Notes under the pieces: generated by a model | Databases searched by the model: none | The model's input: only the letters and a program-made list of their open reading frames with translations | What the model was told of the DNA's origin: nothing | Shown: in pieces, positions 52,400 through 60,526 of the stretch | Layout of the letters: every line of letters starts with the position of its first letter | Position numbering within the stretch: the first letter of the stretch is position 1 | Translations under genes and position numbers: made by a program | NCBI GenBank assembly: GCA_030429545.1 | Contig: JAUIFF010000016.1 | Coordinates: 122,960-186,959 of the forward strand | Length of the DNA stretch: 64,000 nucleotides | Direction of reading: 5' to 3' | Source of the DNA: Polyangia bacterium | Lineage (GTDB): Bacteria; Myxococcota_A; Polyangia; Nannocystales; Nannocystaceae

Positions 52400-53275
52400 T
52401 TACTTACCCTTGCTGTAATCGTAAAATCCACGGCCGGTTTTGCGCCCGTGCCAACCCGCAGCTACATGCATACGCAAGATGTTGGCGGCGCGGTACTTGT
52501 CGTCGCCGAGTTCACGGTGGAGCACGTCGGCGATTGCCAGGCAGGTGTCGAGGCCGATGAGGTCGGCCAGTGCCAGCGGCCCCATGGGGTGGTTGAGCCC
52601 CAGGCGAATGCCGGTGTCGATATCCTCGGGTGTGCCTAAGCCCTCTTGCAGGGCAAAGCAAGCCTCGTTGATCAGCGGAATCAGGATGCGGTTGACGATG
52701 AACCCGGGGCAATCCTTGCTGGTGATCGTGGTCTTGCCCATGCGCTTTGCCAGCGCCAGGGTGGTTTCGTAGGTCGCGTCAGCCGTTTGCAACCCGCGGA
52801 TGATCTCGACCAACTTCATGACCGGCACCGGGTTCATAAAGTGCATGCCGACCACGAGCTCGGGGCGCGAGGTCTCGGCCGCCAGCAGGGTGATGCTGAT
52901 CGACGAGGTGTTGGTCCCGAGCACCACGCCAGCTGGCAGGGCCTTGTCGAGCTCGCGAAACAACTTCTTTTTGAGCTCGATGTTTTCGGTGGCGGCTTCG
53001 ACCACAAAGTTGGCCTTGGCAAGGCCCTCGAGGTTGCCGACAGGGGTGATCCGGCCGACGATGGCGTCGCGGACAGATCCGTCGAGCTTGCCCTTTTCCA
53101 CCCGGCGTGCGAGCGACTTGGCGATCTTGGCCCGACCGGCCTCGGCCCGCTCCAAGCTGATGTCGGCGAGCAGGACGTCGTATTCGGCCTGGGCGGCCAC
53201 CTGGGCAATGCCTGCGCCCATTTGCCCGGCACCGAGAACGCCGATGGTGTGAATGTTGCTGAGTTGTGCGGTCAT
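52400..53275 (-). CDS. 3-hydroxybutyryl-CoA dehydrogenase
   Basis: A 291-aa NAD(P)-dependent dehydrogenase. VLGAGQMGAGIAQVAA is the dinucleotide loop, and HFMNPVPVMKLVEII contains the catalytic His with the adjoining Glu. NRILIPLINEACFALQEG and LNHPMGPLALADLIGLD mark the C-terminal helical domain. The ATG at 53275 is chosen over a TTG three bases earlier. It interconverts acetoacetyl-CoA and 3-hydroxybutyryl-CoA in this oxidation unit. Confidence 0.95.
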   Translation of the reverse strand: MTAQLSNIHTIGVLGAGQMGAGIAQVAAQAEYDVLLADISLERAEAGRAKIAKSLARRVEKGKLDGSVRDAIVGRITPVGNLEGLAKANFVVEAATENIELKKKLFRELDKALPAGVVLGTNTSSISITLLAAETSRPELVVGMHFMNPVPVMKLVEIIRGLQTADATYETTLALAKRMGKTTITSKDCPGFIVNRILIPLINEACFALQEGLGTPEDIDTGIRLGLNHPMGPLALADLIGLDTCLAIADVLHRELGDDKYRAANILRMHVAAGWHGRKTGRGFYDYSKGK

Positions 53276-53334
53276 CAAAAAACTCCGGTTGGCCCCCGTT
53301 GCACAGGGGGCGTTAAAAATCGTTGAAAGTACAA

Positions 53335-54534
53335 CTACGAGGCCGAACCGACAGCTTCGTTTTCGATCAACACGGCGACGGCCTCACCCCCGCCGATGCA
53401 CAGTGAAGCGATGCCACGCCGCTTTCCGGTTTGCTGCATCGCATGGGCGAGCGTGGTGAGGATGCGAGCGCCGGAGCAGCCGATCGGATGGCCGAGGGCT
53501 ACGGCTCCTCCGCGCACATTGAGGCGGTCGCCGGGGATCTCGAGCTTGTCTTGGTTGGCCAGGGCGACCACGGCAAACGCCTCGTTGACCTCCCAAAGAT
53601 CGATGTCGGCAACCTTGAGGTCGGTCTTTTTGAGCACGCCTTCGATCGAGCCGGCCGGCGCTGTCGTGAACCACTCTGGGGCCTGGGCGTGGCCGGCGTA
53701 GCCGCGGATCACGGCCAGTGGTTTGAGGCCGCGGCGGTCGGCTTCTTCGCGGCTCATCAGCACCAGGGCCGAGGCGCCGTCGTTGATGGTCGAGGCGTTG
53801 CCGGCCGTGATCGTCCCGTCCTTTTTGAACGCGGCCCGCAGCTTGGGCAACTTCTCAATCTTGCCGCGAAACGGCTCCTCGTCCTCGCTCACGACGATTG
53901 GGTCGCCGCGGCGCTGGGGTACGGAAACCGGGACAATCTCGGCCTTAAACAGGCCTTCTTTGACTGCGGTTTGGGCCCGCCGGTAGCTCTCGGCGGCATA
54001 CTCGTCCTGGCGGGCACGGTCGATATTGCAGCCATCGGCACAGATCTCACCGGCGTTGCCCATGTGGAAGTCGTTGTACGGATCCCACAGGCCGTCGTGG
54101 ACGAGACCGTCGATCAACTGCCCGTTGCCCATGCGGTAACCGGTGCGTGCCTTGGGCAGCAAATATGGCGCATTGGACATGCTCTCCATACCACCCGCCA
54201 CGACGATCTCGGCGTCGCCACACTTGATTGCCTGGGCCGCCATCACCACGGTTTTGAGGCCGGAGCCACAGACTTTGTTGAGGGTCACACAGGGGACGCT
54301 GTCGGGAACCCCGGCGAGTTTGCTGGCCTGGCGCGCGGGCGCTTGGCCGACACCGGCTGGAAGTACACATCCCATGAGCACTTCGTCGACATCCTCGCCC
54401 TTAACCCCTGCCCGTTCGAGCGCGCCGGCAATTGCGGCGGCCCCGAGTTTGGGCGCTACCAAGCTAGCCAGGCTCCCCTGAAAGCTCCCAATGGGTGTAC
54501 GAACTGCGCTGACGATCACAACTTCTCGGGACAT
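53335..54534 (-). CDS. Acetyl-CoA acetyltransferase (thiolase)
   Basis: A 399-aa degradative-type thiolase. The acyl-accepting Cys is in NKVCGSGLKTV (about residue 88), the His in GGAVALGHPIGCSGARIL (about 350) and the second Cys in SLCIGGGEAVA (about 380). It joins or splits acetyl-CoA and acetoacetyl-CoA. As the first gene of the six-gene unit it probably carries the promoter, in the 334-bp gap upstream. ATG at 54534. Together with the next three genes this is the thl-hbd-crt-bcd module, run here for oxidation, or for butyrate synthesis if electrons are in excess; no etfAB is beside it. Confidence 0.95.
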   Translation of the reverse strand: MSREVVIVSAVRTPIGSFQGSLASLVAPKLGAAAIAGALERAGVKGEDVDEVLMGCVLPAGVGQAPARQASKLAGVPDSVPCVTLNKVCGSGLKTVVMAAQAIKCGDAEIVVAGGMESMSNAPYLLPKARTGYRMGNGQLIDGLVHDGLWDPYNDFHMGNAGEICADGCNIDRARQDEYAAESYRRAQTAVKEGLFKAEIVPVSVPQRRGDPIVVSEDEEPFRGKIEKLPKLRAAFKKDGTITAGNASTINDGASALVLMSREEADRRGLKPLAVIRGYAGHAQAPEWFTTAPAGSIEGVLKKTDLKVADIDLWEVNEAFAVVALANQDKLEIPGDRLNVRGGAVALGHPIGCSGARILTTLAHAMQQTGKRRGIASLCIGGGEAVAVLIENEAVGSAS

Positions 54535-54868
54535 CGACTCGGTACCTTTCTCGCGGCTGTCGCGGGGTTTTGCACCCGGCGAATACTGCTTTGGACATAG
54601 CCTGTGTCACCGCATCGCGGCATCGATTTCTGGGCAATCACACTCGAGCAAAAGTGGGCGCACTCACATCTGTTCGGTTGTGCACATCGCCGCCAACTCG
54701 TCGGCCGGACTTGCCGGAGCTGGGCGTTGGAAATGGTTGTACATTCACAATCTCGACCGCAGCTGTGCCAGCTCACACTGCGGAGTTTGCGGAGTTCTCG
54801 GGAGGTCGCAAAACCAGCTCCACGGCGCTTGACTCCGCCAACAGAGTTCGCTAAGCACGCGGCCCCTA
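54535..54868. other. 334-bp gap between thiolase and tRNA-Met
   Basis: Holds the presumed promoter of the oxidation operon (minus) and, at 54829-54857, a promoter-like pair before the tRNA. Frames here are short and not protein-like. A TetR-type palindrome was looked for near the thiolase start and not found. Confidence 0.45.
54829..54857 (+). promoter_or_regulatory. Promoter candidate for tRNA-Met
   Basis: TTGACT at 54829-54834, a 17-base spacer, and TAAGCA at 54852-54857, 11 bases before the mature tRNA 5' end. Confidence 0.4.
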
Positions 54869-54942
54869 GCCGGGGTAGCTCAGCTGGTTAGAGCGGAGGA
54901 TTCATAACCCTCAGGTCGGCGGTTCAAGTCCGCCCCTCGGCA
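54869..54942 (+). tRNA. tRNA-Met (anticodon CAU)
   Basis: A 74-nt tRNA. Acceptor GCCGGGG pairs with CCTCGGC (one G-U), discriminator A, no encoded CCA. The D-arm GCTCAGCTGGTTAGAGC, the anticodon loop TTCATAA and T-arm GGCGGTTCAAGTCCGCC are clear. The sequence suits elongator Met; a lysidine-modified Ile-CAU is the alternative. Confidence 0.92.
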
Positions 54943-54945
54943 CTC

Positions 54946-54977
54946 AAGCCGCAGCCGTGACTGCGGCTTTGTCTTTT
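54946..54977 (+). terminator. Rho-independent terminator of tRNA-Met
   Basis: AAGCCGCAG-ccgtga-CTGCGGCTT followed by TGTCTTTT, starting three bases after the tRNA 3' end. Confidence 0.85.
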
Positions 54978-55081
54978 GGTTGTGGCGTCGCTGCGTATCC
55001 GACCAAAGTTACGGTTTTTGGCGATTGTACACTCGTGTTTAGCGCAGTACGATGTTCCTCGCTTCAGAAGGTATAGGGACA

Positions 55082-55297
55082 ATGTCAGCACAACCGCCAG
55101 TCGAGACAGATGCAGTTGTCACCCAAGTGCACGGGAATCACACCTACACGGTTAGGGTTCACACCGGAGACGAGGCCGTCGTGCAGATGTCTCCGAAAAT
55201 GCAAAGGAACTACGTCTCGGTAAACGTAGGCGATCGGGTGCGGGTCAACCTGTCTCCGTACGACCTGAAACGCGGCATGCTCATCTACAAACACTGA
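55082..55297 (+). CDS. Translation initiation factor IF-1-like protein
   Basis: A 71-aa S1/OB-fold protein matching IF-1 along its length: VTQVHGNHTYTVRVHTGDEAVVQMSPKMQRNYV, then VGDRVRVNLSPYDLKRGMLIYK. The N-terminus (MSAQPPVETDAV) and several residues differ from standard infA, and it lies alone instead of in the ribosomal protein cluster, so it may be a second, diverged IF-1. IF-1 fills the ribosomal A site during initiation. ATG at 55082. Confidence 0.8.
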   Translation: MSAQPPVETDAVVTQVHGNHTYTVRVHTGDEAVVQMSPKMQRNYVSVNVGDRVRVNLSPYDLKRGMLIYKH

Positions 55298-55318
55298 AAC
55301 CGGCTTCGCGGTTATTTT
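55298..55318 (+). terminator. Terminator of the IF-1-like gene
   Basis: AACCG-gcttcg-CGGTT followed by ATTTTCC, right after the stop codon. The stem is only 5 bp but the loop is of the stable UUCG type. Confidence 0.6.
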
Positions 55319-55351
55319 CCCCGTCTGGGGCGACTGCCAACTTCTCAGCGG

Positions 55352-56023
55352 TCATGCACGAAGAAAAAACTCGGCTGCCGCCGAAATCATATCCGCGCGC
55401 CACTGCAGCGTGCTGTGGGACCCCCCGACAAGCTCCGGCTCGACCCCGTCCAACCCGGTTTCCGCAACCCGCACCAGTCCGTCGTGGTTGCCTGGAATCC
55501 ACCTGTGCAGCCCGGCGTCGTCTTTGGTCGTGCCGCCGGCCATCACCCGCACCTCGGCTGTCTGTGGCATCGGTCCCAGGGTTGCCGCGCTCTCGGGTAA
55601 CAACTCGGGCGCGGCGGCCCCGTAGATCCAGTGAAACGGCTTGAAGTTGCGCAACTTGTCGGCGACGTAAGAACCCTGGTTGGGCGGGGCCAACATCCAC
55701 ACCCGTTGGCGCCGAGATTGGCGGGTCGCGGTTGGGCGCGCGAGGTAGCTGCGGGCGACCAACCCACCCATGCTGTGGGTGAGAAGGCACAGGCGCGGCA
55801 ACGGCTCGCGTATGTCATCGCCCCGCCGGGTTCGCCATGTGTCGATCGCAGCTTCGAGGCGTGCCCCGTGGGTCGCCAGGCAGTCGCGCCGGGTCGCATA
55901 ACCAAATGCATGTGCATCGAGGCCGCGGCGACGTAGCGACCAAACAACTGGCATCAGGCCCACGCGTGAACGCAGGGCGCCATGGATCACCGCCACCAGC
56001 GGCTGGTCGGCGCCCCTAGCCAT
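55352..56023 (-). CDS. Lipase-like alpha/beta hydrolase
   Basis: A 223-aa protein with VAVIHGALRSRVG at the start (oxyanion region), LLTHSMGGLVARSY as nucleophile elbow and WMLAPPNQGSYVADKL, as in LipA/PGAP1-like lipases. Catalytic Asp and His probably lie in PGNHDGLV and GGSHSTLQ. No signal peptide is seen from the ATG at 56023; a longer start at 56050 adds nine residues. It acts on lipids or esters; substrate unknown. It is 38 bp after the Lgt-like gene, same strand. Confidence 0.75.
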   Translation of the reverse strand: MARGADQPLVAVIHGALRSRVGLMPVVWSLRRRGLDAHAFGYATRRDCLATHGARLEAAIDTWRTRRGDDIREPLPRLCLLTHSMGGLVARSYLARPTATRQSRRQRVWMLAPPNQGSYVADKLRNFKPFHWIYGAAAPELLPESAATLGPMPQTAEVRVMAGGTTKDDAGLHRWIPGNHDGLVRVAETGLDGVEPELVGGSHSTLQWRADMISAAAEFFLRA

Positions 56024-56061
56024 GCCACCGCGCCCCCTGTGTATACGCATAGATCATCGCG

Positions 56062-56922
56062 CTACCCGTCGGCATTGTCCGGACCACTGACTTTGGTTTG
56101 CTCCCCCTGAACCCTCACCAGTTGGCGGGCAGCCAGGGCGATTGCCAGCAACAGTCCGATGCCACCAACTTGATGTAGATGCACAGGACCCCACACCAGC
56201 TCGGATGCACCAAAGCGGACAAACTCCAACACGACCATGTGGATGGCGACAAACACTGCCAACAGCGCGAGCAACCGAAGGCCGTGGGTTGTCGTGCGCG
56301 AGCGCAGCCAGCGGGCAACGAGCAGCATCACCACCCCCGCGGCCGCCGTGTAGAGCTGAACGGGATGGACGGGCGCGGCCAAGTCGGGGGTCCACCCTGG
56401 AAGATTTTGTAAATACAACTCTTGATAGGTGTGCACCGGGCTGTCGGCGGGGTAGCGAACGGCAAGGGCATACCCGAGGTCGGTCGGGCCGACGTAGCTG
56501 CCAAAGTCGATCCCGGCCACGAACGCTGCTACCCGCTCGACAATCACACCCACGGCGAATGCTTCGGCGGCGCCGTCCATCAACCGCCACCACAAGAATG
56601 CCGGCCGTGGTCCTTCGACCTTCCACCAGCGGACGAGGAGGGCACTTACCGGAATCGCGACTGCGAGCCCGCCGGCCACGGTCATGCCTCCAGGCTGAAA
56701 CTGGAACAGCTCGGCCGGTGTGAGCGCGCCTGTAGACGACAGGTAGAAGGCACGTGCGCCCAAGACACCAACAATCGCCGACAGAATCATCGGGGTGCCC
56801 AAGTCGGGCAGCCCGGCCTGTTGGCTGCGCAGCCGCAACATGACCCAAGCAGCGGCGAACGCCAGCGCGACCGCGGGGCCATAACCCGTGATCAGAGTTT
56901 GCGGATCAACACCGGGGATCAC
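56062..56922 (-). CDS. Prolipoprotein diacylglyceryl transferase (Lgt)-like membrane protein
   Basis: A 286-aa multi-pass inner-membrane protein with seven or so helices. VERVAAFVAGIDFGSYVGP stands where Lgt has GRxxNFxNGExxG, and VHPVQLYTAAAGV matches the Lgt HPxQLYE motif. Lgt moves diacylglycerol from phosphatidylglycerol to lipobox Cys. The catalytic-loop Asn and Glu of standard Lgt are not evident, so it may be a paralogue with another role. The start is GTG at 56922. Several lipoproteins in this window would need an Lgt. Confidence 0.75.
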   Translation of the reverse strand: MIPGVDPQTLITGYGPAVALAFAAAWVMLRLRSQQAGLPDLGTPMILSAIVGVLGARAFYLSSTGALTPAELFQFQPGGMTVAGGLAVAIPVSALLVRWWKVEGPRPAFLWWRLMDGAAEAFAVGVIVERVAAFVAGIDFGSYVGPTDLGYALAVRYPADSPVHTYQELYLQNLPGWTPDLAAPVHPVQLYTAAAGVVMLLVARWLRSRTTTHGLRLLALLAVFVAIHMVVLEFVRFGASELVWGPVHLHQVGGIGLLLAIALAARQLVRVQGEQTKVSGPDNADG

Positions 56923-57006
56923 CTTCGACGCTCCGGTTCAGGCATACGCCTACCGTACACCGAACGACCTGCCGCATATTCCCATTTTGGTCTGTTCGAA
57001 GGAGAG

Positions 57007-57381
57007 TTAGTCCTCGGCGTAGACCGCTTCTTCTTTTTCCTGGGCCTCTTTGCACTGGATGCACAGGGGCGCTTCGGGGCGAGCTTGCAGCCGCTTGAGC
57101 CCGATCATCTCGTCGCACTCTTCGCACATACCGTAGCTGCCGTCGGCGATCTTCCGCAGGGCCAAGTCGATCTTGTCGATCAAAAACCGTTCACGCCCAC
57201 GCAGGCGAAACGAAAAAGCTTGCATATACTCGCTCGACGCCTGATCGACCTCGTCCATGCGGTCGTCGGGTGACAACACCATCTCGCTGCTAAGCGTTTT
57301 TTGCGCTTGAACCAGGAGATTCGCCCGCTTCTCGGAGAGGAGCCTTTTAAACTTTGCCAGCTGCGTTTTTGTGAGGGCCAT
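57007..57381 (-). CDS. DksA/TraR-type zinc finger protein
   Basis: A 124-aa protein with a coiled-coil (MALTKTQLAKFKRLL to about residue 65) and a four-Cys zinc finger CEECDEMIGLKRLQARPEAP then CIQCK, typical of DksA/TraR proteins. DksA binds the secondary channel of RNA polymerase and works with ppGpp. The coiled-coil tip Asp pair appears as SPDDRMDEVD. ATG at 57381. It lies 76 bp downstream of the TetR gene, same strand. A second DksA-type protein is usual in myxobacteria. Confidence 0.88.
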   Translation of the reverse strand: MALTKTQLAKFKRLLSEKRANLLVQAQKTLSSEMVLSPDDRMDEVDQASSEYMQAFSFRLRGRERFLIDKIDLALRKIADGSYGMCEECDEMIGLKRLQARPEAPLCIQCKEAQEKEEAVYAED

Positions 57382-57457
57382 GCGTCCATCCGCCTCGAGT
57401 TTCGAAACAATAACCCCAGCCGCAGTTGGGGGGACGGAGATTATCCGAGAGTGTCCG

Positions 57458-58291
57458 TCAGGTAAATACCCCGCGGACAAAGAAGGTCAGGAGCTCATCG
57501 GCGAGCCGCTCGATATCCGTGAGAATGTCCGGCACCGCACCGTTAGCAGGTTCGTCCTTGCGTTTTTGGGCGTCGATCATGCGCGGTAAAATCTCTCGTA
57601 GTGCGCCGAGTGCACTGATCGCAATGATGTGTTCATCACAATCTTGACGGGCGATCCCAAGCTTGCGACCGATCCGCATCGAGCGCTCGATGAGAGCGAC
57701 AATTTGATCGAAAAAGTCGCGCACCTGACCACCAATTTCTGGATCGACAGCCGACGCGTGACGCAACGTGATCGATGCAAGATCTTGGTGGGTGATCACA
57801 GCGGACATCACCCGGCGGAAATTTGCTCGCATCTGCATGAGCGGGGGCCCGTCGTTTGGATCGAGAGAAATGCGCTTCACACTTTGGCGGATCAACTCGA
57901 GAAACGTCGCCAACAACTCGGTAAAGATCTCCCGCTTATTGTTGAAGTACAGGTAGAACGTGCCCCGAGCAATTCGCGCTCGGTCGATAATGTCGTGGAC
58001 CGAGGTCTCGTGATAGCCCTTCTCTCGGAAAACCTGCTTCGCAGCTACCAGAATTGCGTTCCGACGTTGTTCACGACGTTGTTGTGCACGGGTGGTGCGG
58101 CCGTCCACGACTGCCCGCTCCCCCTCTTCTGTTGTATGGGCGACAGGTTGATGTGTGCTTACAACTTCTGTTGCGGAAGTTGCCGAATCAACGACTGAAT
58201 CGCGCGTGCGCACCGGTGCGGAGTCGAGCGGGTGACCGTGCGCATCGTCGGGCAAAGAAGTTCGATTATCCCGGTTGACTTTCAAATGCAC
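57458..58291 (-). CDS. TetR-family transcriptional regulator
   Basis: A 277-aa regulator. Residues about 75-125 form the DNA-binding part (AILVAAKQVFREKGYHETSVHDIIDRARIARGTFYLYFNNKREI). It has a long, mostly disordered N-terminal extension of about 65 residues that is unusual for TetR. The C-terminal ligand domain is all-helical. The start is GTG at 58291, so the extension is uncertain; an internal start would give about 205 aa. It is divergent from the ribbon-helix-helix gene by 48 bp, so one operator could serve both. Confidence 0.9.
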   Translation of the reverse strand: MHLKVNRDNRTSLPDDAHGHPLDSAPVRTRDSVVDSATSATEVVSTHQPVAHTTEEGERAVVDGRTTRAQQRREQRRNAILVAAKQVFREKGYHETSVHDIIDRARIARGTFYLYFNNKREIFTELLATFLELIRQSVKRISLDPNDGPPLMQMRANFRRVMSAVITHQDLASITLRHASAVDPEIGGQVRDFFDQIVALIERSMRIGRKLGIARQDCDEHIIAISALGALREILPRMIDAQKRKDEPANGAVPDILTDIERLADELLTFFVRGVFT

Positions 58292-58339
58292 CCTACCCTA
58301 CCCTGGAATCCCGAATTTCACTAGGGGAGCACAGAGTAC

Positions 58340-58564
58340 ATGGCAACATCCGACAAGCGTAAGCAGTCACTATACTTCCCCCAGCGGATGCTCAAGGAGA
58401 TTCAAGAGGAGGCTGCCCGCCAAGACCGCTCACTCTCCTGGATTGTCCAAAAGGCCTGGAAGATCGCCCGACGCGAGATCATGAAGTATCCAAGTGTGAA
58501 CGACATTCCCGACGACGAGGTCGACGACACCCGTGGGAAGACAGAGCCTTCTTCGGCAACTTAG
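58340..58564 (+). CDS. TIGR04563-like ribbon-helix-helix protein
   Basis: A 74-aa protein. QSLYFPQRMLKEIQEEAARQD is the beta strand and first helix, and RSLSWIVQKAWKIARREI the second, as in CopG/Arc-type ribbon-helix-helix dimers and the myxobacterial TIGR04563 set. An acidic tail follows. Such proteins bind DNA. ATG at 58340, with GGGGAG about ten bases upstream. It is divergent from the TetR gene. Confidence 0.82.
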   Translation: MATSDKRKQSLYFPQRMLKEIQEEAARQDRSLSWIVQKAWKIARREIMKYPSVNDIPDDEVDDTRGKTEPSSAT

Positions 58565-58690
58565 TTCACCATTCAACCGTTTTTGCGGCGCACTCCCCCG
58601 GGACTGTGCCGCATATTTGTATGCGCACCATAACCCGCGTGACCGGGTTTTCATGTAGCTGCATCAAACACAGTTCCCATCGAGGTTCAG

Positions 58691-59569
58691 GTGGTTGAGG
58701 TCCAGGCTTCACAGCTCACAACGCCCGACGGCGCCACGCTTTATGTCGAACGCCGCGGCCCGACAACATCGCCTGCAATCCTGATCCTCGACGGAATCGG
58801 CTGCACTGGCTGGGCATTTGCTCGGATCCTGCCGGAGCTTGCGGCGAACCACCAGGTGGTGATGATGCACTACCGCGGGCATGGAAAAAGCCCAGATCCT
58901 CCGCGCCCGTGGAATCTCGGAATTGAGGTCCTAGCCGACGACGCAGCATTCGTGTGCGACCAACTTCGCCTCGACCGCGTCGTGCTCGTCGGCTTTTCCA
59001 TGGGGTTTCAGGTCTCGCTCGAGATGTTTCGCCGGCACCGGCCAAAGGTCGCCGGGCTGATGTCGCTGGCCGGCCCCTCCGGTCGTGTGCTGATGAATTT
59101 TCAAGGCACCGACATGTTTAGCTACGCCCTGCCGCTGGTGGCCGGCTCGGCCAAACTCGCAAGCTCGCTGATGGGGAAAACCTGGCGCACGCTGCTGTCG
59201 TCAAACTGGCTACGCGACCTGGCCATGCAGTTTCAGCTCAACGCCGAGCACATCAAACCCGAGGATTTTGACTTCTACGTCAAGCAACTCGCCGACATGA
59301 ACCCCGAGTTGTTTTTGACACTCCTCGAACAGGCGCACCGCCACTGTGCCGACGATATCCTCCCAACAATCGATGTGCCTACAAGGATCATTGCCGGGGC
59401 CAAGGACACATTCGTCCCACTCGCGACCATGCGAGCCCTCGCGTTTGCGATTCCGCATGTGCAATGGAGTGTTTTGGCCGAAGCCAGCCACGCCCTCCCA
59501 GCCGAGTTTCCCGAGCGAATCGGCCAGGAAATCCTCGATTTTTGGCAGGAAGTCCACGCGAGCGACTAG
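58691..59569 (+). CDS. Alpha/beta hydrolase
   Basis: A 292-aa hydrolase of the esterase/peptidase group. VVLVGFSMGFQVSLEM is the nucleophile elbow (GFSMG, Ser), MMHYRGHGKSPDP is typical of the fold, and IIAGAKDTFVPL and ASHALPAEFPE supply the acid and His. The start is GTG at 58691. It converges with the epimerase gene (stop to stop 1 bp apart), and no terminator is visible there. Substrate unknown. Confidence 0.85.
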   Translation: MVEVQASQLTTPDGATLYVERRGPTTSPAILILDGIGCTGWAFARILPELAANHQVVMMHYRGHGKSPDPPRPWNLGIEVLADDAAFVCDQLRLDRVVLVGFSMGFQVSLEMFRRHRPKVAGLMSLAGPSGRVLMNFQGTDMFSYALPLVAGSAKLASSLMGKTWRTLLSSNWLRDLAMQFQLNAEHIKPEDFDFYVKQLADMNPELFLTLLEQAHRHCADDILPTIDVPTRIIAGAKDTFVPLATMRALAFAIPHVQWSVLAEASHALPAEFPERIGQEILDFWQEVHASD

Positions 59570-60526
59570 CTAACGGGCCGCGCGTGCACACAGGTCACGG
59601 GCCGCCTCGACCCAGGTGGCAAACGCAAACTCAAACCCTGCCTCACACAGTCGACCGGGCACCACGTTGCGGCTTTTGAGCACAAGCTCGGTGTCGGTTC
59701 GCAGGGCCCAGGCACCGAGCTCGAGCATCCACTTGGTCGCCGGCAGACCAACCCGAACCCCGGCTTCGCGGCGCAACACCTGGGCAAATTCACGTTGTTT
59801 GAGCGGGTTTGGAGCCGCGAGATTGACCGCACCAGCGACCTCGGTGTGCTCGATCAGCCAGGTAATTGCACGTACAAAGTCCTTGCCGTGAATCCATGAG
59901 ACGTACTGCTCACCGCCAGCCATGGTCCCACCGAGCCCGCGGCGGGTAAGCCCGAGCAAGGTATCAAACACACCGCCGCGATCGGGCGTCATGACCATCG
60001 CCGTGCGCAGGGCAACCTTGCGAGTTTGCGGCGTTGTTGCCCGGGCAAGTTCTTGCTCCCAACGTTTGGCAATCTCGACGCTGTAGGCCCAATATGCCGG
60101 TACGCCGGGCTCTTCACCGCCAATCTGTCCGCTGTCCTCGTCGTTGGCGGCATCGTGTCGATGCGCGTAGATGGTCGCGGTACTCATCTGCAACCACACC
60201 CTCGGCGGCTGCGATGCCTGTGCGATTGCCTGGCCAACGACCCGCGTACTGTCGACCCGGGAGTCCATCATCTGCTTGAGATTTTCCTCGGTGTATCGGC
60301 AATTAACAGTGCGGCCGGCCAGGTTGATCACGACATCGGCACCATCGATCTCCTGTGCCCATGGCCCGGGGTTCTTGCCGTCCCAGGCAACAGTCGGTGC
60401 GCGGCCGCTACGGCTCAAAACCACCACACGGTGCCCCAGAGCCGATAACGAACGCTCGAGCAGAGCGCCGACTTGCCCGCTCCCACCGGGAATCACGACC
60501 TTGAGCGGGCGAGGCTCGGAGCTCAA
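59570..60526 (-). CDS. TIGR01777-type NAD(P)-dependent epimerase
   Basis: A 318-aa extended SDR. VVIPGGSGQVGALL is the cofactor loop, NLAGRTVNCRYTEEN is the TIGR01777 hallmark, and AYWAYSVEIAKRWE holds the Tyr-Lys-like catalytic pair. The C-terminal domain (LNAPNP-like LAAPNPLKQREFA) fits YfcH/SulA-type epimerases. Start TTG at 60526 overlaps the upstream SDR stop by two bases (TTGA), so the two are coupled. Substrate unknown, but operon partners suggest a lipid-linked sugar. Confidence 0.85.
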   Translation of the reverse strand: MSSEPRPLKVVIPGGSGQVGALLERSLSALGHRVVVLSRSGRAPTVAWDGKNPGPWAQEIDGADVVINLAGRTVNCRYTEENLKQMMDSRVDSTRVVGQAIAQASQPPRVWLQMSTATIYAHRHDAANDEDSGQIGGEEPGVPAYWAYSVEIAKRWEQELARATTPQTRKVALRTAMVMTPDRGGVFDTLLGLTRRGLGGTMAGGEQYVSWIHGKDFVRAITWLIEHTEVAGAVNLAAPNPLKQREFAQVLRREAGVRVGLPATKWMLELGAWALRTDTELVLKSRNVVPGRLCEAGFEFAFATWVEAARDLCARAAR

